Shown here: in pieces, positions 8,196 through 15,987 of the stretch
How positions within the stretch are numbered: position 1 is the first letter of the stretch
Layout of the letters: the number at the start of each line of letters is the position of its first letter
Source: an uncultured Clostridia bacterium
Lineage (GTDB): Bacteria > Bacillota > Clostridia > Oscillospirales > Ruminococcaceae
DNA: 27,376 nucleotides
Direction of reading: 5' to 3'
Assembly: GCA_947381875.1 (NCBI GenBank)
Contig: CANCXY010000008.1
Location: forward strand, 1 to 27,376
The notes under the pieces: model-generated
The model's database searches: none
What the model was told of the DNA's origin: nothing
The model's input: only the letters and a program-made list of their open reading frames with translations
Program-made: the position numbers and the translations under genes

Positions 8196-9314
8196 ATGGA
8201 ACACACACATGAAGTCGAATGGCGTCAGCTTACACTGGGCCATTTATCACGCAATAAATTCTGGGGCGAGGACCCCGACACACAGTATCACTCGGTTGTG
8301 GCCTCCTCTACTCTTTTGCGGGACGGGGATACCAACATCCTGGTCGACCCCACCCTGCCCGTGGAGGAAATGGAAAAGCGCCTGCGGCGTTTGTGTGGCC
8401 TGGGGCGGGAGGATATCGACATCATTTTCGCGACGCATTTCCACACTGACCACCGCCTGGACGCGGAAAAATATCCAAACGCGAAGCTGTACATGTCGCC
8501 GGAATCGATTCAGGAAATCGCCGACGTGCGCAGGGAGGGCGGGCGCATGGCGGAAATCTTTCTGAACGGCGCAGTGTTTGATTTCAAGGCCGCGCCCTCT
8601 CAGCTCACGCCGGGGGTGTCGGTACAGCCGCTGCCGGGGCATACGCGGGGGCTTTCGGGCCTTGTTTTCACCAGCGGCGGCAAACGGGTGCTGCTGGCAG
8701 GCGATACCATCATGAACCGGGAGTTTTTCAAGGCGCGCGAGGGTTACTTTATCGACGCGAGCCAGGAAAAGACAGCGGCCTCCATGAACTGGGCCGCACA
8801 GCATGTGGACATCATTGTGCCCGGCCACGGGGACTGGTTCTTTGTGGGGGACGAAACCGCCGCGCTCTCCTGGCGCAAGCTGAACCTGTGCGCGGGGGAG
8901 GAAGAAACCGTGGTGCTTGTGCAGGCGGGAGAAGAAAATATTTTGATCAACCCGGCTTTGAGCGGCCATTTGCTGCGCGAGGCGCTCTTTGACGCGCGCG
9001 GGCTTGACCCCTCCCAAATCACGCAGGTGATCTGCCTGCGGGACGACGCGCGGCACACGCTCGATTTGCCGGTGATGAAAAACGCGCGGTACTATCTGCC
9101 AGGATGGATGATGACAGAGGAACGGCAGGGGCGTTTTGAGGCGTGGGAAACAGCCGCGGAAATGCCGCTGGAAATCGTGCAAACAGGCGAAAACGCCGTA
9201 TGTATGTTTGAAAGCGGCGGCAGGAAAATTGCTGTGGCGTGCAGCGGCTGTGAGGAACAGGCACTGCGCGGCGCAGACGTGGCCGTGCTGGGAAAAGACG
9301 TGCGCATTTTCTGA
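8196..9314 (+). CDS. metallo-beta-lactamase-fold hydrolase with a degenerate second half
   Basis: The N-terminal half of this 372-residue protein is a metallo-beta-lactamase fold with the metal ligands His81, His83, Asp85 and His86 (HFHTDH), His149 (PGHTRG), Asp170 (AGDT) and His211 (PGHGDW). Such proteins use one or two metal ions to hydrolyse esters, lactones, thioesters or phosphodiesters; the substrate here is unknown. Residues 238-351 repeat the pattern of residues 38-171 at an offset of about 200: NILVDPTL becomes NILINPAL, and SGGKRVLLAGD becomes SGGRKIAVACS, but the metal motif is lost (CLRDDARH). There is no signal peptide, so it is probably cytoplasmic. AAGGATGG at 8181-8188 supports ATG 8196. 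The gene follows the importer by 55 bp and probably shares its transcript. Confidence 0.85.
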   Translation: MEHTHEVEWRQLTLGHLSRNKFWGEDPDTQYHSVVASSTLLRDGDTNILVDPTLPVEEMEKRLRRLCGLGREDIDIIFATHFHTDHRLDAEKYPNAKLYMSPESIQEIADVRREGGRMAEIFLNGAVFDFKAAPSQLTPGVSVQPLPGHTRGLSGLVFTSGGKRVLLAGDTIMNREFFKAREGYFIDASQEKTAASMNWAAQHVDIIVPGHGDWFFVGDETAALSWRKLNLCAGEEETVVLVQAGEENILINPALSGHLLREALFDARGLDPSQITQVICLRDDARHTLDLPVMKNARYYLPGWMMTEERQGRFEAWETAAEMPLEIVQTGENAVCMFESGGRKIAVACSGCEEQALRGADVAVLGKDVRIF

Positions 9315-9350
9315 AACGGCATGGGTAATCCCCGGAACATTCCGGGACAA

Positions 9351-9458
9351 GATGGGTTTCCAAAGGGGCTGCGCCCCTTTGGTGGAGTCCAGAGGCAAAG
9401 CCTCTGGCAGGATTCCAAAGGGCAGCGCCCTTTGGCGGGTCCGGGCGGCAGCCCGGCA
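9351..9458 (+). repeat. modular palindromic repeat, copy B (four hairpins)
   Basis: This is the longest copy. It begins GATGGGTTTCC, and hairpins lie at 9360-9382, 9389-9407 (CCAGAGGC/GCCTCTGG), 9415-9435 and 9441-9456 (CCGGGC/GCCCGG). Compared with copies D and E it has an extra CCAAAGGGC/GCCCTTTGG module, the one also present in copy A. It ends three bases before the AAGGAAG ribosome binding site of the gene starting at 9474. Confidence 0.92.
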
Positions 9459-9473
9459 GAAAGGAAGTGGCGT

Positions 9474-11501
9474 ATGGGCAAACAGTATTGGTGGCAGGAC
9501 AGGGCCTGGCGGATCGTTCAGACCAACCTGCGCGAAATAGATATGGCGGATATGGACGCGGCGCGGTATGTGCGGGAATTGCAGGAATTTCACGCGAATA
9601 CCGTTATCATCAACACGGGAGGCATCGCGGCGAGCTATGAATCGGGGATTGCGGCGCATACCAGGAACCGCTTTTTGACCGGGGACAACTTGAAAACCGT
9701 CGTGCGGGCGTGCCAGGACGCGGGGATACGCGTCATCAGCCGGGTGGACTTTTCCAAGGTGCGCAGGCCGCTGTATGAACAGCACCCTGAATGGGCCTAT
9801 GTCAGCCCAAGGGGCGAGATCATTGATTATCACGGCCTGATCCATATGTGCTTTAACAGCGAATATCAACAGCAGGTTGCGATGGATATTTTGCGGGAGA
9901 TTATCCGGGAAATTGGGCCTGACGGCATCTTTTTGAATATGGCCGGCTATGCCGTGGCGTATGACTATACGCGGGGTTATCAGGGCATTTGCCAGTGCGA
10001 GAACTGCCGCAGGCGGTTTTATGAGATGTATGGGATTGACCTGCCCAAAGAGGATGATGCGGACGACCCTGTTTACCAGAAATACCTGGGATTTCAGAAT
10101 GTCACCCAGAAGGCGTATTTCAAGGCCATCAAGGATCTGATTGCGCAGGAAAAACCGGAGCTGCTGTTCTTCCCTATCGACATGCTGCGCGGCGAGATTG
10201 GCACCTTCTTCGCAGGGGCGGAGCAGCACAACTATATGTACAAGGGCTCCGAGCTGCTTAAATTGGAGAAATATTCCAGTCCGGAAAAGGTCGCCTCCGT
10301 CACCAGTGTGGATTTTATTGATATGTGGTACCGCCACGCGGCAGTCTCCCCGCACGAACAGGAACTGCGCCTCGTCCAGATGCTCTCGAACGGCGGGTTC
10401 GCGGATTTTTACCAGATCGGGCGTCTGGACAACCACGCAGACAAATCCGGGTACGCGGCTTTGAAAAAGATGTTCCGCTATCACCGCGACCACGAGGAGG
10501 ACTATCACGCCAATATTTCCGCCGCGAAGATTGCGCTTATCTGTCCCCGGAGCCAGCATCCAGTCATCGGCAAGACGGAGTTTCCCGCCGAATACTACGG
10601 CTGGTATCACCTGCTGACCCAGCAGCATTATCTCTTTGACTGTATCCGGGTAAACGCAATAGAGGCGGTCCCACTGGAAAAATACCAGACGATCATCCTG
10701 CCCGACGTACAAAATGTGAGCGATTCCGCCGCCGCCAAACTGGACCGCTTTGCCGAAGCGGGCGGCATAGTAATTGCCAGCGGGGAAACCGCCATGTGGG
10801 ACGCGGCCCGGAAAAAGCGCCCGGACATCGCCCTGCGGTGCCTGGGCGTGGAAAAGCCCGGCTTTGTGGGCCGGGGCTATATTTCCGCCTATTTTGAATT
10901 GGGAGAAAGCAAAGAGCTGTTCCCGCGTTTCGCGGACGCCGAATGGCTCTACCTGCACGACGTATACTGCTATGCGTCGTACCAGCCGGACGTACAGCGG
11001 TACATGCGGCTCATTCCCCCGCACCGCCACTCCCCCGCCGAGGACGCCTACCCCACCAGCATCACCGATCACCCCGCTTTCACCGTACATGGATACGGGA
11101 AAGGCCGCGCCGTCTACATCCCCTGGAAACCGGGCGCGGACTATTATCACTACGGATTCCCCCACATGGGCAATTTCCTGGCGGACCTTTTGGAGCATGT
11201 ACTGGGCATCGAACGCGTGACCGGCAACCTGCCGGAGATGGTGGAGGTAGAGCACACCGCGCGCCCGGACGGTATGGTCGATTATGTACATCTCATCAAC
11301 TACACCGGCCACAGCCAAAAGTCCTACTTTCCCCCCGTCCCCCTGCGTGATTTAATGGTAGAGCTTCCCTGGGACAAGCAGCCCCCTCAAACCGCACACA
11401 GCATGACCGCCAACCAGCCCGTCCGCTTCGTATACACCCCTGGACGCCTCCGCCTTTTCATAGACGAACTGCCCCTTTTCGCCGCCGTCCGCCTGCGCTG
11501 A
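9474..11501 (+). CDS. GHL6-type putative glycoside hydrolase, paralogue 1
   Basis: The 675-residue protein looks like a member of the hypothetical glycosyl hydrolase 6 group. Residues 1 to about 340 form a predicted TIM barrel starting WWQDRAWRIVQTNLREID; the middle (about 345-520) resembles the glutamine-amidotransferase-like trimerisation domain of beta-galactosidases (YQTIILPDVQN, GGIVIASGE); a small beta domain closes the protein. It is a full-length paralogue of the protein encoded at 12637-14625 and shares the motif ICQCENC (Cys173, 175, 178), which may bind metal. There is no signal peptide, so it would act on an imported substrate. I chose ATG 9474 because of the AAGGAAG site; the longer open frame from 9321 begins in a repeat. 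The biochemical activity of this group is, to my knowledge, not established. Confidence 0.75.
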   Translation: MGKQYWWQDRAWRIVQTNLREIDMADMDAARYVRELQEFHANTVIINTGGIAASYESGIAAHTRNRFLTGDNLKTVVRACQDAGIRVISRVDFSKVRRPLYEQHPEWAYVSPRGEIIDYHGLIHMCFNSEYQQQVAMDILREIIREIGPDGIFLNMAGYAVAYDYTRGYQGICQCENCRRRFYEMYGIDLPKEDDADDPVYQKYLGFQNVTQKAYFKAIKDLIAQEKPELLFFPIDMLRGEIGTFFAGAEQHNYMYKGSELLKLEKYSSPEKVASVTSVDFIDMWYRHAAVSPHEQELRLVQMLSNGGFADFYQIGRLDNHADKSGYAALKKMFRYHRDHEEDYHANISAAKIALICPRSQHPVIGKTEFPAEYYGWYHLLTQQHYLFDCIRVNAIEAVPLEKYQTIILPDVQNVSDSAAAKLDRFAEAGGIVIASGETAMWDAARKKRPDIALRCLGVEKPGFVGRGYISAYFELGESKELFPRFADAEWLYLHDVYCYASYQPDVQRYMRLIPPHRHSPAEDAYPTSITDHPAFTVHGYGKGRAVYIPWKPGADYYHYGFPHMGNFLADLLEHVLGIERVTGNLPEMVEVEHTARPDGMVDYVHLINYTGHSQKSYFPPVPLRDLMVELPWDKQPPQTAHSMTANQPVRFVYTPGRLRLFIDELPLFAAVRLR

Positions 11502-11583
11502 CTGGCGGGCTGCCGCCCGCACCTGCCCAGAGGCTCTGCCTCTGGACTCCGCCAAAGGGGCGCAGCCCCTTTGGAAACCCATC
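11502..11583 (-). repeat. modular palindromic repeat, copy C (inverted)
   Basis: Three hairpins read from 11583 down to 11502 on the minus strand have the same order as copy D (CCAAAGGGGC, CCAGAGGC and GCGGGC modules). The copy abuts the stop codon of the preceding gene and points opposite to both flanking genes, unlike the other copies. It could act as a transcript 3' end between the hydrolase gene and the regulator gene. Confidence 0.9.
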
Positions 11584-11611
11584 CTGGGCCGGATTTTGGC
11601 GGCGCGGGGTG

Positions 11612-11640
11612 TTGACAGAAAGCGGAAATAAAGGTACATT
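11612..11640 (+). promoter_or_regulatory. promoter of the gntR-family gene
   Basis: TTGACA (11612-11617) and TACATT (11635-11640) are separated by 17 bp and lie 56 bp before the regulator start codon. No TTGTATACAA-type operator is visible here, so the regulator is probably not controlled by its own operator sequence. Confidence 0.65.
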
Positions 11641-11696
11641 TATAAGGGATTTGAGGAAATTGATTGCTAAATTGGTAAGGATAGGAGCGAAGGATT

Positions 11697-12374
11697 ATGG
11701 ATACGCAGCAGGCCGGTACAGAAGAAAATACCGGCAAAGTCACAGTGGATGAAATTGTAAATGGTGTGCTGGCCCTGATCCATCAGGGCGTGTACCGGCC
11801 AGGAAAACCCATACGGGAAATTGAGCTTTGCCGCCGATTCAATATCAGCCGCACGCCCGTGCGGGAGGCTTTGCGCCTTTTGCAGAATAACGGCGTTGTG
11901 GAGTATATCCCCCGGCGCGGCGTGCAGGTAGTGGAGCTGTCTGAACAGGATCTGATTTACATTACAGATACCCGTACCGCTCTGGAGGTCGTGAGTGCCC
12001 GTGAAGCCGCGCTGTGCATTACCCCGGAACAGGTGGAGGAGCTGCACCGGCTCAACGGGAAGTTTTTGAACGAACAGGAGCCTGTGGTGCGGGGCCAGGT
12101 GGACGCCGCCTTCCATATGACGATTGCCCGCATCAGCGGGAATCCCTGCCTCGTCGCGTACATCCGCAACCTTCTTATGCGGCAGGCGATGTTTGCCTCC
12201 TCTATCCCCATGCAGCCCCAGCGCGCCGCACATTCATATGAGGAACATGAGGCGATCATCCGCGGCCTGGCCCTGCATGACCCCGAACTTGCCGCCAAAC
12301 AGACCGATATACATTTTCATATCAGCCAGCGCTCTTTACAGAATAAGCTGCGCAAATATCTAAAGACACAGTGA
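11697..12374 (+). CDS. GntR-family transcriptional regulator, FCD (FadR) subfamily
   Basis: The 225-residue protein has an N-terminal winged helix-turn-helix (residues about 15-82, including REIELCRRFNISRTPVREAL and a wing ending IPRRGVQVVEL) and a C-terminal all-helical FCD ligand domain. Asp136, His140, His184 and His206 match the metal-binding D-x3-H...H...H pattern of this subfamily. Members typically repress catabolic operons and are released by a carboxylate or sugar-acid ligand. A GGAG/AAGG region precedes ATG 11697. The gene lies between two operons whose promoters both contain ATTGTATACAAT, a palindrome of the kind bound by FCD-type GntR proteins, so it probably controls both. It has its own promoter and terminator. 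Confidence 0.92.
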   Translation: MDTQQAGTEENTGKVTVDEIVNGVLALIHQGVYRPGKPIREIELCRRFNISRTPVREALRLLQNNGVVEYIPRRGVQVVELSEQDLIYITDTRTALEVVSAREAALCITPEQVEELHRLNGKFLNEQEPVVRGQVDAAFHMTIARISGNPCLVAYIRNLLMRQAMFASSIPMQPQRAAHSYEEHEAIIRGLALHDPELAAKQTDIHFHISQRSLQNKLRKYLKTQ

Positions 12375-12411
12375 ATGCCCGCGTGATATTGCGGGGTATT
12401 CCCCTTTTCCG

Positions 12412-12452
12412 CCTGCCGCCGTACAGATCATGTACCGGCGGCGGGCTTTTTT
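12412..12452 (+). terminator. Rho-independent terminator of the gntR-family gene
   Basis: CCTGCCGCCGTACA pairs with TGTACCGGCGGCGG (one bulged base) around GATCA and is followed by a run of six T at 12447-12452. It separates the regulator transcript from the next promoter at 12522. Confidence 0.85.
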
Positions 12453-12521
12453 GCGCCTTAAAATAGCCGCGTCTGGGGAAAACAGAAAAAACAGCCCCTT
12501 TTTTTTATGCAATATAGCGAA

Positions 12522-12560
12522 TAGACAAACAGAGCAAGATGCGGTATAATTGTATACAAT
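12522..12560 (+). promoter_or_regulatory. promoter of the second catabolic operon with overlapping operator
   Basis: TAGACA (12522-12527) and a consensus TATAAT (12545-12550) are 17 bp apart. The perfect palindrome ATTGTATACAAT occupies 12549-12560, overlapping the end of the -10 box and the expected start point. This places the gene for the second GHL6-type protein and everything to 21323 under the same presumed repressor as the transporter operon. Confidence 0.8.
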
Positions 12561-12611
12561 ATTAAGGATATCCGCCAGAAAAGCAGCCGGAAATCCAGGT
12601 AATCAAGCAAT

Positions 12612-12623
12612 ATTGTATTCAAA
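12612..12623. promoter_or_regulatory. possible secondary GntR-type operator
   Basis: ATTGTATTCAAA matches the 12-bp palindrome in 10 of 12 positions and lies in the leader just before the ribosome binding site of the gene starting at 12637. It could add repression as a roadblock. It could also be chance in AT-rich DNA. Confidence 0.4.
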
Positions 12624-12636
12624 ATGAGGGATGAAC

Positions 12637-14625
12637 ATGAAATGGTGGATGGAAAAGCCGTTCCGCATGGTACAGAACAACCTGCGGGATATCGACGGTG
12701 CCATGGATGTGGACTACGAGGTGGCAACGCTGAAAAAGCTGGGCGCGAACGTGGTGCAGGCGGGGTGCGGCGGCATCAGCGCCTTTGGGCCGTCGAAACT
12801 CGCCTGCCAGCGCCCCACGCCGTATTTGCAGGGCGACAAGTTCGGCGAATTGGTGGAAAAGTGCCATGCGGCGGGCATCCGGGTCATTGCGCGGTTCGAC
12901 ATCAGCAAGGTGCATAAGGCGTATCTGGAGACAAACCCGGACTGGTTCACACGCCGGGCGGACGGCAGCCCCGCCTATTTTGAGGACTGCGCGGCGGTGT
13001 GCGTCAACGGGGCGTATCAGCAGGAGCGGATTTTGGAGGTACTGCGGGAGGCTATGACAAATTACCCGCTGGACGGCATCTTCTTCAATATCCCCGGCTA
13101 CCCCACCACAGATTACGACGGCAACTATGTGGGCATCTGTCAGTGCGAAAACTGCAAACGCCGTTTTCATGAGTGGTCCGGCGGCATGACGCTGCCCACT
13201 GTGGAGGACGGGGACGACCCGGTATACCGCAAATATGAGGAATTTAAGGTATACACGGTCGCCGACATGCTGCACAGGGTACGCAGCCTGGTAAAGAGCA
13301 TCGACCCCGATGTGGCGCTGAGTACTTACAGCGACGACGGCATCGACATTGTGCGGTGCGAGGCGCAGTCGGCCATTAAGGTCAAGCATTTCTGGCTGTA
13401 TTCCGGTTCGGAGGACCCCGCCGCCATCAAGACGACTTTCCCGGACAAGGTGCCCAGCAACTGTGCAATCAACGCGGTGGATATCCCCTACCGCTTTATG
13501 GGCGTTTCGACGTGGATGAACCAGATACGGCTGTACCAGAACATGGCGGTCGGCGGAAACTTAGACTGGTGCATCATCGGCTCCTTTGAGGATTACCCCG
13601 ACCGCGCCAATTTCGCGGGGGTGAGCGAGGCGTTCCATCTCCACGCGCGGCACGAGGATCTGTTTGCGCGGCTGAAAAGCACCGCGCGGGTGCTGGTAGT
13701 CAATCCGAGGCCGTTCTATCAGTTCAGCACCAACCTGATGTACAATGTGCGGGAGTACCGGGGCATTGTACATATGCTCAAGGAACGGCATATCCCCTTT
13801 GATACGGCCATTCTCAGCGCAATGGAGGATTTCGCGGACAGGCTTTCAGATTATGACGTTGTGATCCTGCCCGACCTGCCGCGCGCGCCCGGCCCGAAAC
13901 TGCGAAGCGCGCTGCTTTCCACCAGCGCCGCCGTTGTGGGCACCGGCCACACCTTCCAGGAAGATCCAGCGCTTTTGGAACAGCTTTTCGGTGTACGCGT
14001 GCGCGGGAAGGTCGAGCCGGTGGCGGCAAGCTATCTGCTCACACGGCCCAAAGAGGTGTTCTCCTCCTTCCCTGAACGCGACTGGGTATTTTTGTACATG
14101 GACAGCTACCGGATGGAGCTGTGTGACGCGCTGGGGTATCTGCCTCTGGTGGGGGCCGCGCCCTACGGCCCGCCGGAACGGGCGCACGGACATGTCGTCA
14201 CAGAGGATCGGATGGCCGCTGTGAAGGGAAGCAAAAACCTCTATCTGCCCTGGATGGTGGGGACGCTTTACCACGACTTCGGCTATGAGGACCACAAAGA
14301 TATTTTCCTGGATCTGCTGGCGCGGGTGCGCCCGCTGCGTCTGCCCTTTGCCACTGACGCGCCCGCGTGCGTGGACGTTTTCTTCCATCGCACCGGCGAG
14401 GAGGAATACTTGGTACAGCTTATCAATCTCAGCGGCTTTAACGGCGTCACTATGGCAAAGCCGCTGCCAATGGAAAACATCCGCTTCACGCTCAACGGCA
14501 GGCAGATCAAAACGCTGGAACGCCTGACGCCCGACGGTTTTGAACCCCAGGCCGCCAGCGGGGAAACTGTCACCCTGCGCTGCCCCGGCTGCTACGCAGG
14601 CTACCGCATGGCCTGCGCATTCTAA
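12637..14625 (+). CDS. GHL6-type putative glycoside hydrolase, paralogue 2
   Basis: The 662-residue product is a paralogue of the protein encoded at 9474-11501. Both open with a WW...PxRMVQ/IVQTNLR-xID stretch, then GANVVQAGCGGISAF, ARFDISKVHKAY and ICQCENC (Cys168, 170, 173), in a predicted TIM barrel of about 340 residues. A trimerisation-like middle domain (YDVVILPDLPRAPG) and a small C-terminal domain follow. It lacks a signal peptide and so probably acts in the cytoplasm on imported material. I chose ATG 12637 over ATG 12631 because the AGGG at 12627-12630 gives six-base spacing only for the former. It is the first gene of the operon holding the FdrA-type genes. Catalytic residues and substrate are unknown. 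Confidence 0.75.
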   Translation: MKWWMEKPFRMVQNNLRDIDGAMDVDYEVATLKKLGANVVQAGCGGISAFGPSKLACQRPTPYLQGDKFGELVEKCHAAGIRVIARFDISKVHKAYLETNPDWFTRRADGSPAYFEDCAAVCVNGAYQQERILEVLREAMTNYPLDGIFFNIPGYPTTDYDGNYVGICQCENCKRRFHEWSGGMTLPTVEDGDDPVYRKYEEFKVYTVADMLHRVRSLVKSIDPDVALSTYSDDGIDIVRCEAQSAIKVKHFWLYSGSEDPAAIKTTFPDKVPSNCAINAVDIPYRFMGVSTWMNQIRLYQNMAVGGNLDWCIIGSFEDYPDRANFAGVSEAFHLHARHEDLFARLKSTARVLVVNPRPFYQFSTNLMYNVREYRGIVHMLKERHIPFDTAILSAMEDFADRLSDYDVVILPDLPRAPGPKLRSALLSTSAAVVGTGHTFQEDPALLEQLFGVRVRGKVEPVAASYLLTRPKEVFSSFPERDWVFLYMDSYRMELCDALGYLPLVGAAPYGPPERAHGHVVTEDRMAAVKGSKNLYLPWMVGTLYHDFGYEDHKDIFLDLLARVRPLRLPFATDAPACVDVFFHRTGEEEYLVQLINLSGFNGVTMAKPLPMENIRFTLNGRQIKTLERLTPDGFEPQAASGETVTLRCPGCYAGYRMACAF

Positions 14626-14628
14626 CGA

Positions 14629-14710
14629 GATGGGTTTCCAAAGGGGCCGCGCCCCTTTGGCGGAGTCCAGAGGCAGAGCCTCTGGGCAGGTGCGGGCGGC
14701 AGCCCGCCAG
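14629..14710 (+). repeat. modular palindromic repeat, copy D
   Basis: GATGGGTTTCC starts three bases after the preceding stop codon. Three hairpins follow (CCAAAGGGGC, CCAGAGGC and GCGGGC modules), and the copy ends directly before the AAAGGAGG ribosome binding site at 14712-14719. The entire gap between the two genes is therefore the repeat plus the binding site. Confidence 0.92.
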
Positions 14711-14727
14711 TAAAGGAGGAAACGAAA

Positions 14728-15987
14728 ATGGATTTCAAACAGACGATCGAACAGGCAAACCAGAAGGCCGCCGAGATACTCACAAAGGGCAGGCCCGTCT
14801 GGGTGGATGTGCAGCCCGCCGGGGATGTTATCCCCGGTATGACGGCGGACACCATTCTCATCGCGGGGCCCCCTATCGCGGTTGACGATATCCCCGCGCC
14901 AGTGAAAAACGCTGTCTGCGGCGCGCTGCTGTATGAAGGGCGCGCGGAGACCGCCGAAGCGGCGTGGCAGCTCGTGACCAGCGGGGCGATCCGGGTGGAA
15001 GCCGCGCAGGACCACGACGCCGCCTGCGGCGCAGCAATGGCGACTTCGGCCTCCATGCCCGTGTGCGTCGTGGAGGATAAGGTGTATGGCGGCAGGGGCT
15101 TTTGCGGCGTGCATCCCGGCAATAAACAGAACGTCCTGCGCTGGGGCTTTTACAATGACGAGGTGCAGAGCGACCTTGTCTGGTTCCGCGACCACTATGG
15201 ACCGGCACTGGGCGAGACCGTGCGGCGCATGGGCGGCATCGACCTGATCAATGTGATGAGCAAGACCGCCGGGATGGGCGACGAGAACCATAACCGTCAG
15301 CCCGCCGCTTCCATGTATATGGCGCTGCAAATGATCCAGACCATGATGGAAATGGATTTTGAACATCGGGATGAAATCGTCCGGCAGTTCGCTGCCAACG
15401 ACCGCTTCTTTTTGCATGTGATGATGGCGGGCGCGGAAAGCGTGCTGGCCTCCGTGAAGAAAGTGCCTCACAGCACTGTGATGGTGGCTATGGGCGGCAA
15501 CGGTGTGAAATTCGGGACGCGCTTTGCCGGTACGGGTACAAGATGGTTCACCGTGGACGCGCCGCTGATTGAGGGGCTGTTCCTCAAGCCCACCTATACC
15601 AAAAATGATCTGCTGGGCTTTTTGGGCGATAGCTGCGTGACAGAGGTGTATGGCCTGGGCGGCATGTCGGCCAGCGCGGGGCCGGGATATGTGGTGCTGA
15701 CTGGCGCCTCCTTTGCCGATTCGCTCCAGCGCGCCGCCGACGCACGCAAGGTGTGCGTGGCGGAACACCGCTTTGCTCCCATCCCCTGGGACGGCGGACA
15801 GGGTTTCCCCGTCGGCGTGGACGCCCGAAAGGTAGTAGGACTGAATATTCTGCCCACCAGCCACGGCGGCGGCACACTCAAAACCGGCGGGCAGGGCACG
15901 ATGGGTTCGGCCAAGCTGCCGATGGACTGCTTCAAACAGGGCCTTGTTGCCATCAATGAGATACTGACGAGTGAGGCGAATACATGA
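14728..15987 (+). CDS. DUF1116 protein, AllG/YlbE/YahG-like subunit of an oxamate-transcarbamylase-type enzyme
   Basis: The 419-residue protein aligns by eye with E. coli YlbE (AllG) along its length: RPVWVDVQPAGDVIPGM, LIAGPPI, GALLYEGRAE, AATSASMPV, GIDLINVMSKTAGMGDENHNR, GNGVKFG, GTGTRWFT, GDSCVTEVYGLGG and the C-terminal MDCFKQGLVAINE. In E. coli this family works with FdrA (AllF) and AllH to phosphorolyse oxalurate into carbamoyl phosphate and oxamate. Here it is directly followed by fdrA with an ATGA overlap, but no AllH homologue is near. It starts at the DUF1116 core and lacks the N-terminal segment found in YahG-type relatives. That segment resembles the small protein encoded at 17528-17707. 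A strong AAAGGAGG precedes ATG 14728. Substrate is not assignable. Confidence 0.88.
   Translation: MDFKQTIEQANQKAAEILTKGRPVWVDVQPAGDVIPGMTADTILIAGPPIAVDDIPAPVKNAVCGALLYEGRAETAEAAWQLVTSGAIRVEAAQDHDAACGAAMATSASMPVCVVEDKVYGGRGFCGVHPGNKQNVLRWGFYNDEVQSDLVWFRDHYGPALGETVRRMGGIDLINVMSKTAGMGDENHNRQPAASMYMALQMIQTMMEMDFEHRDEIVRQFAANDRFFLHVMMAGAESVLASVKKVPHSTVMVAMGGNGVKFGTRFAGTGTRWFTVDAPLIEGLFLKPTYTKNDLLGFLGDSCVTEVYGLGGMSASAGPGYVVLTGASFADSLQRAADARKVCVAEHRFAPIPWDGGQGFPVGVDARKVVGLNILPTSHGGGTLKTGGQGTMGSAKLPMDCFKQGLVAINEILTSEANT

Noticed and set aside
9321..9473. N-terminal extension of the first GHL6-type protein
   Set aside because: The extension would be translated from repeat copy B. The paralogue has no such part, and ATG 9474 has a proper binding site.
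8247..11318. A 1023-codon open frame on the minus strand
   Set aside because: It lies opposite the MBL and GHL6 genes, whose family motifs are clear. Long antisense frames are common in GC-rich DNA, it spans a repeat and the gap between two genes, and its translation shows no recognisable domain or start signal.
13846..15864. A 672-codon open frame on the minus strand
   Set aside because: It is antisense to the second GHL6-type gene and the DUF1116 gene and crosses repeat copy D. Both plus-strand genes are well supported, and the antisense product is not protein-like.
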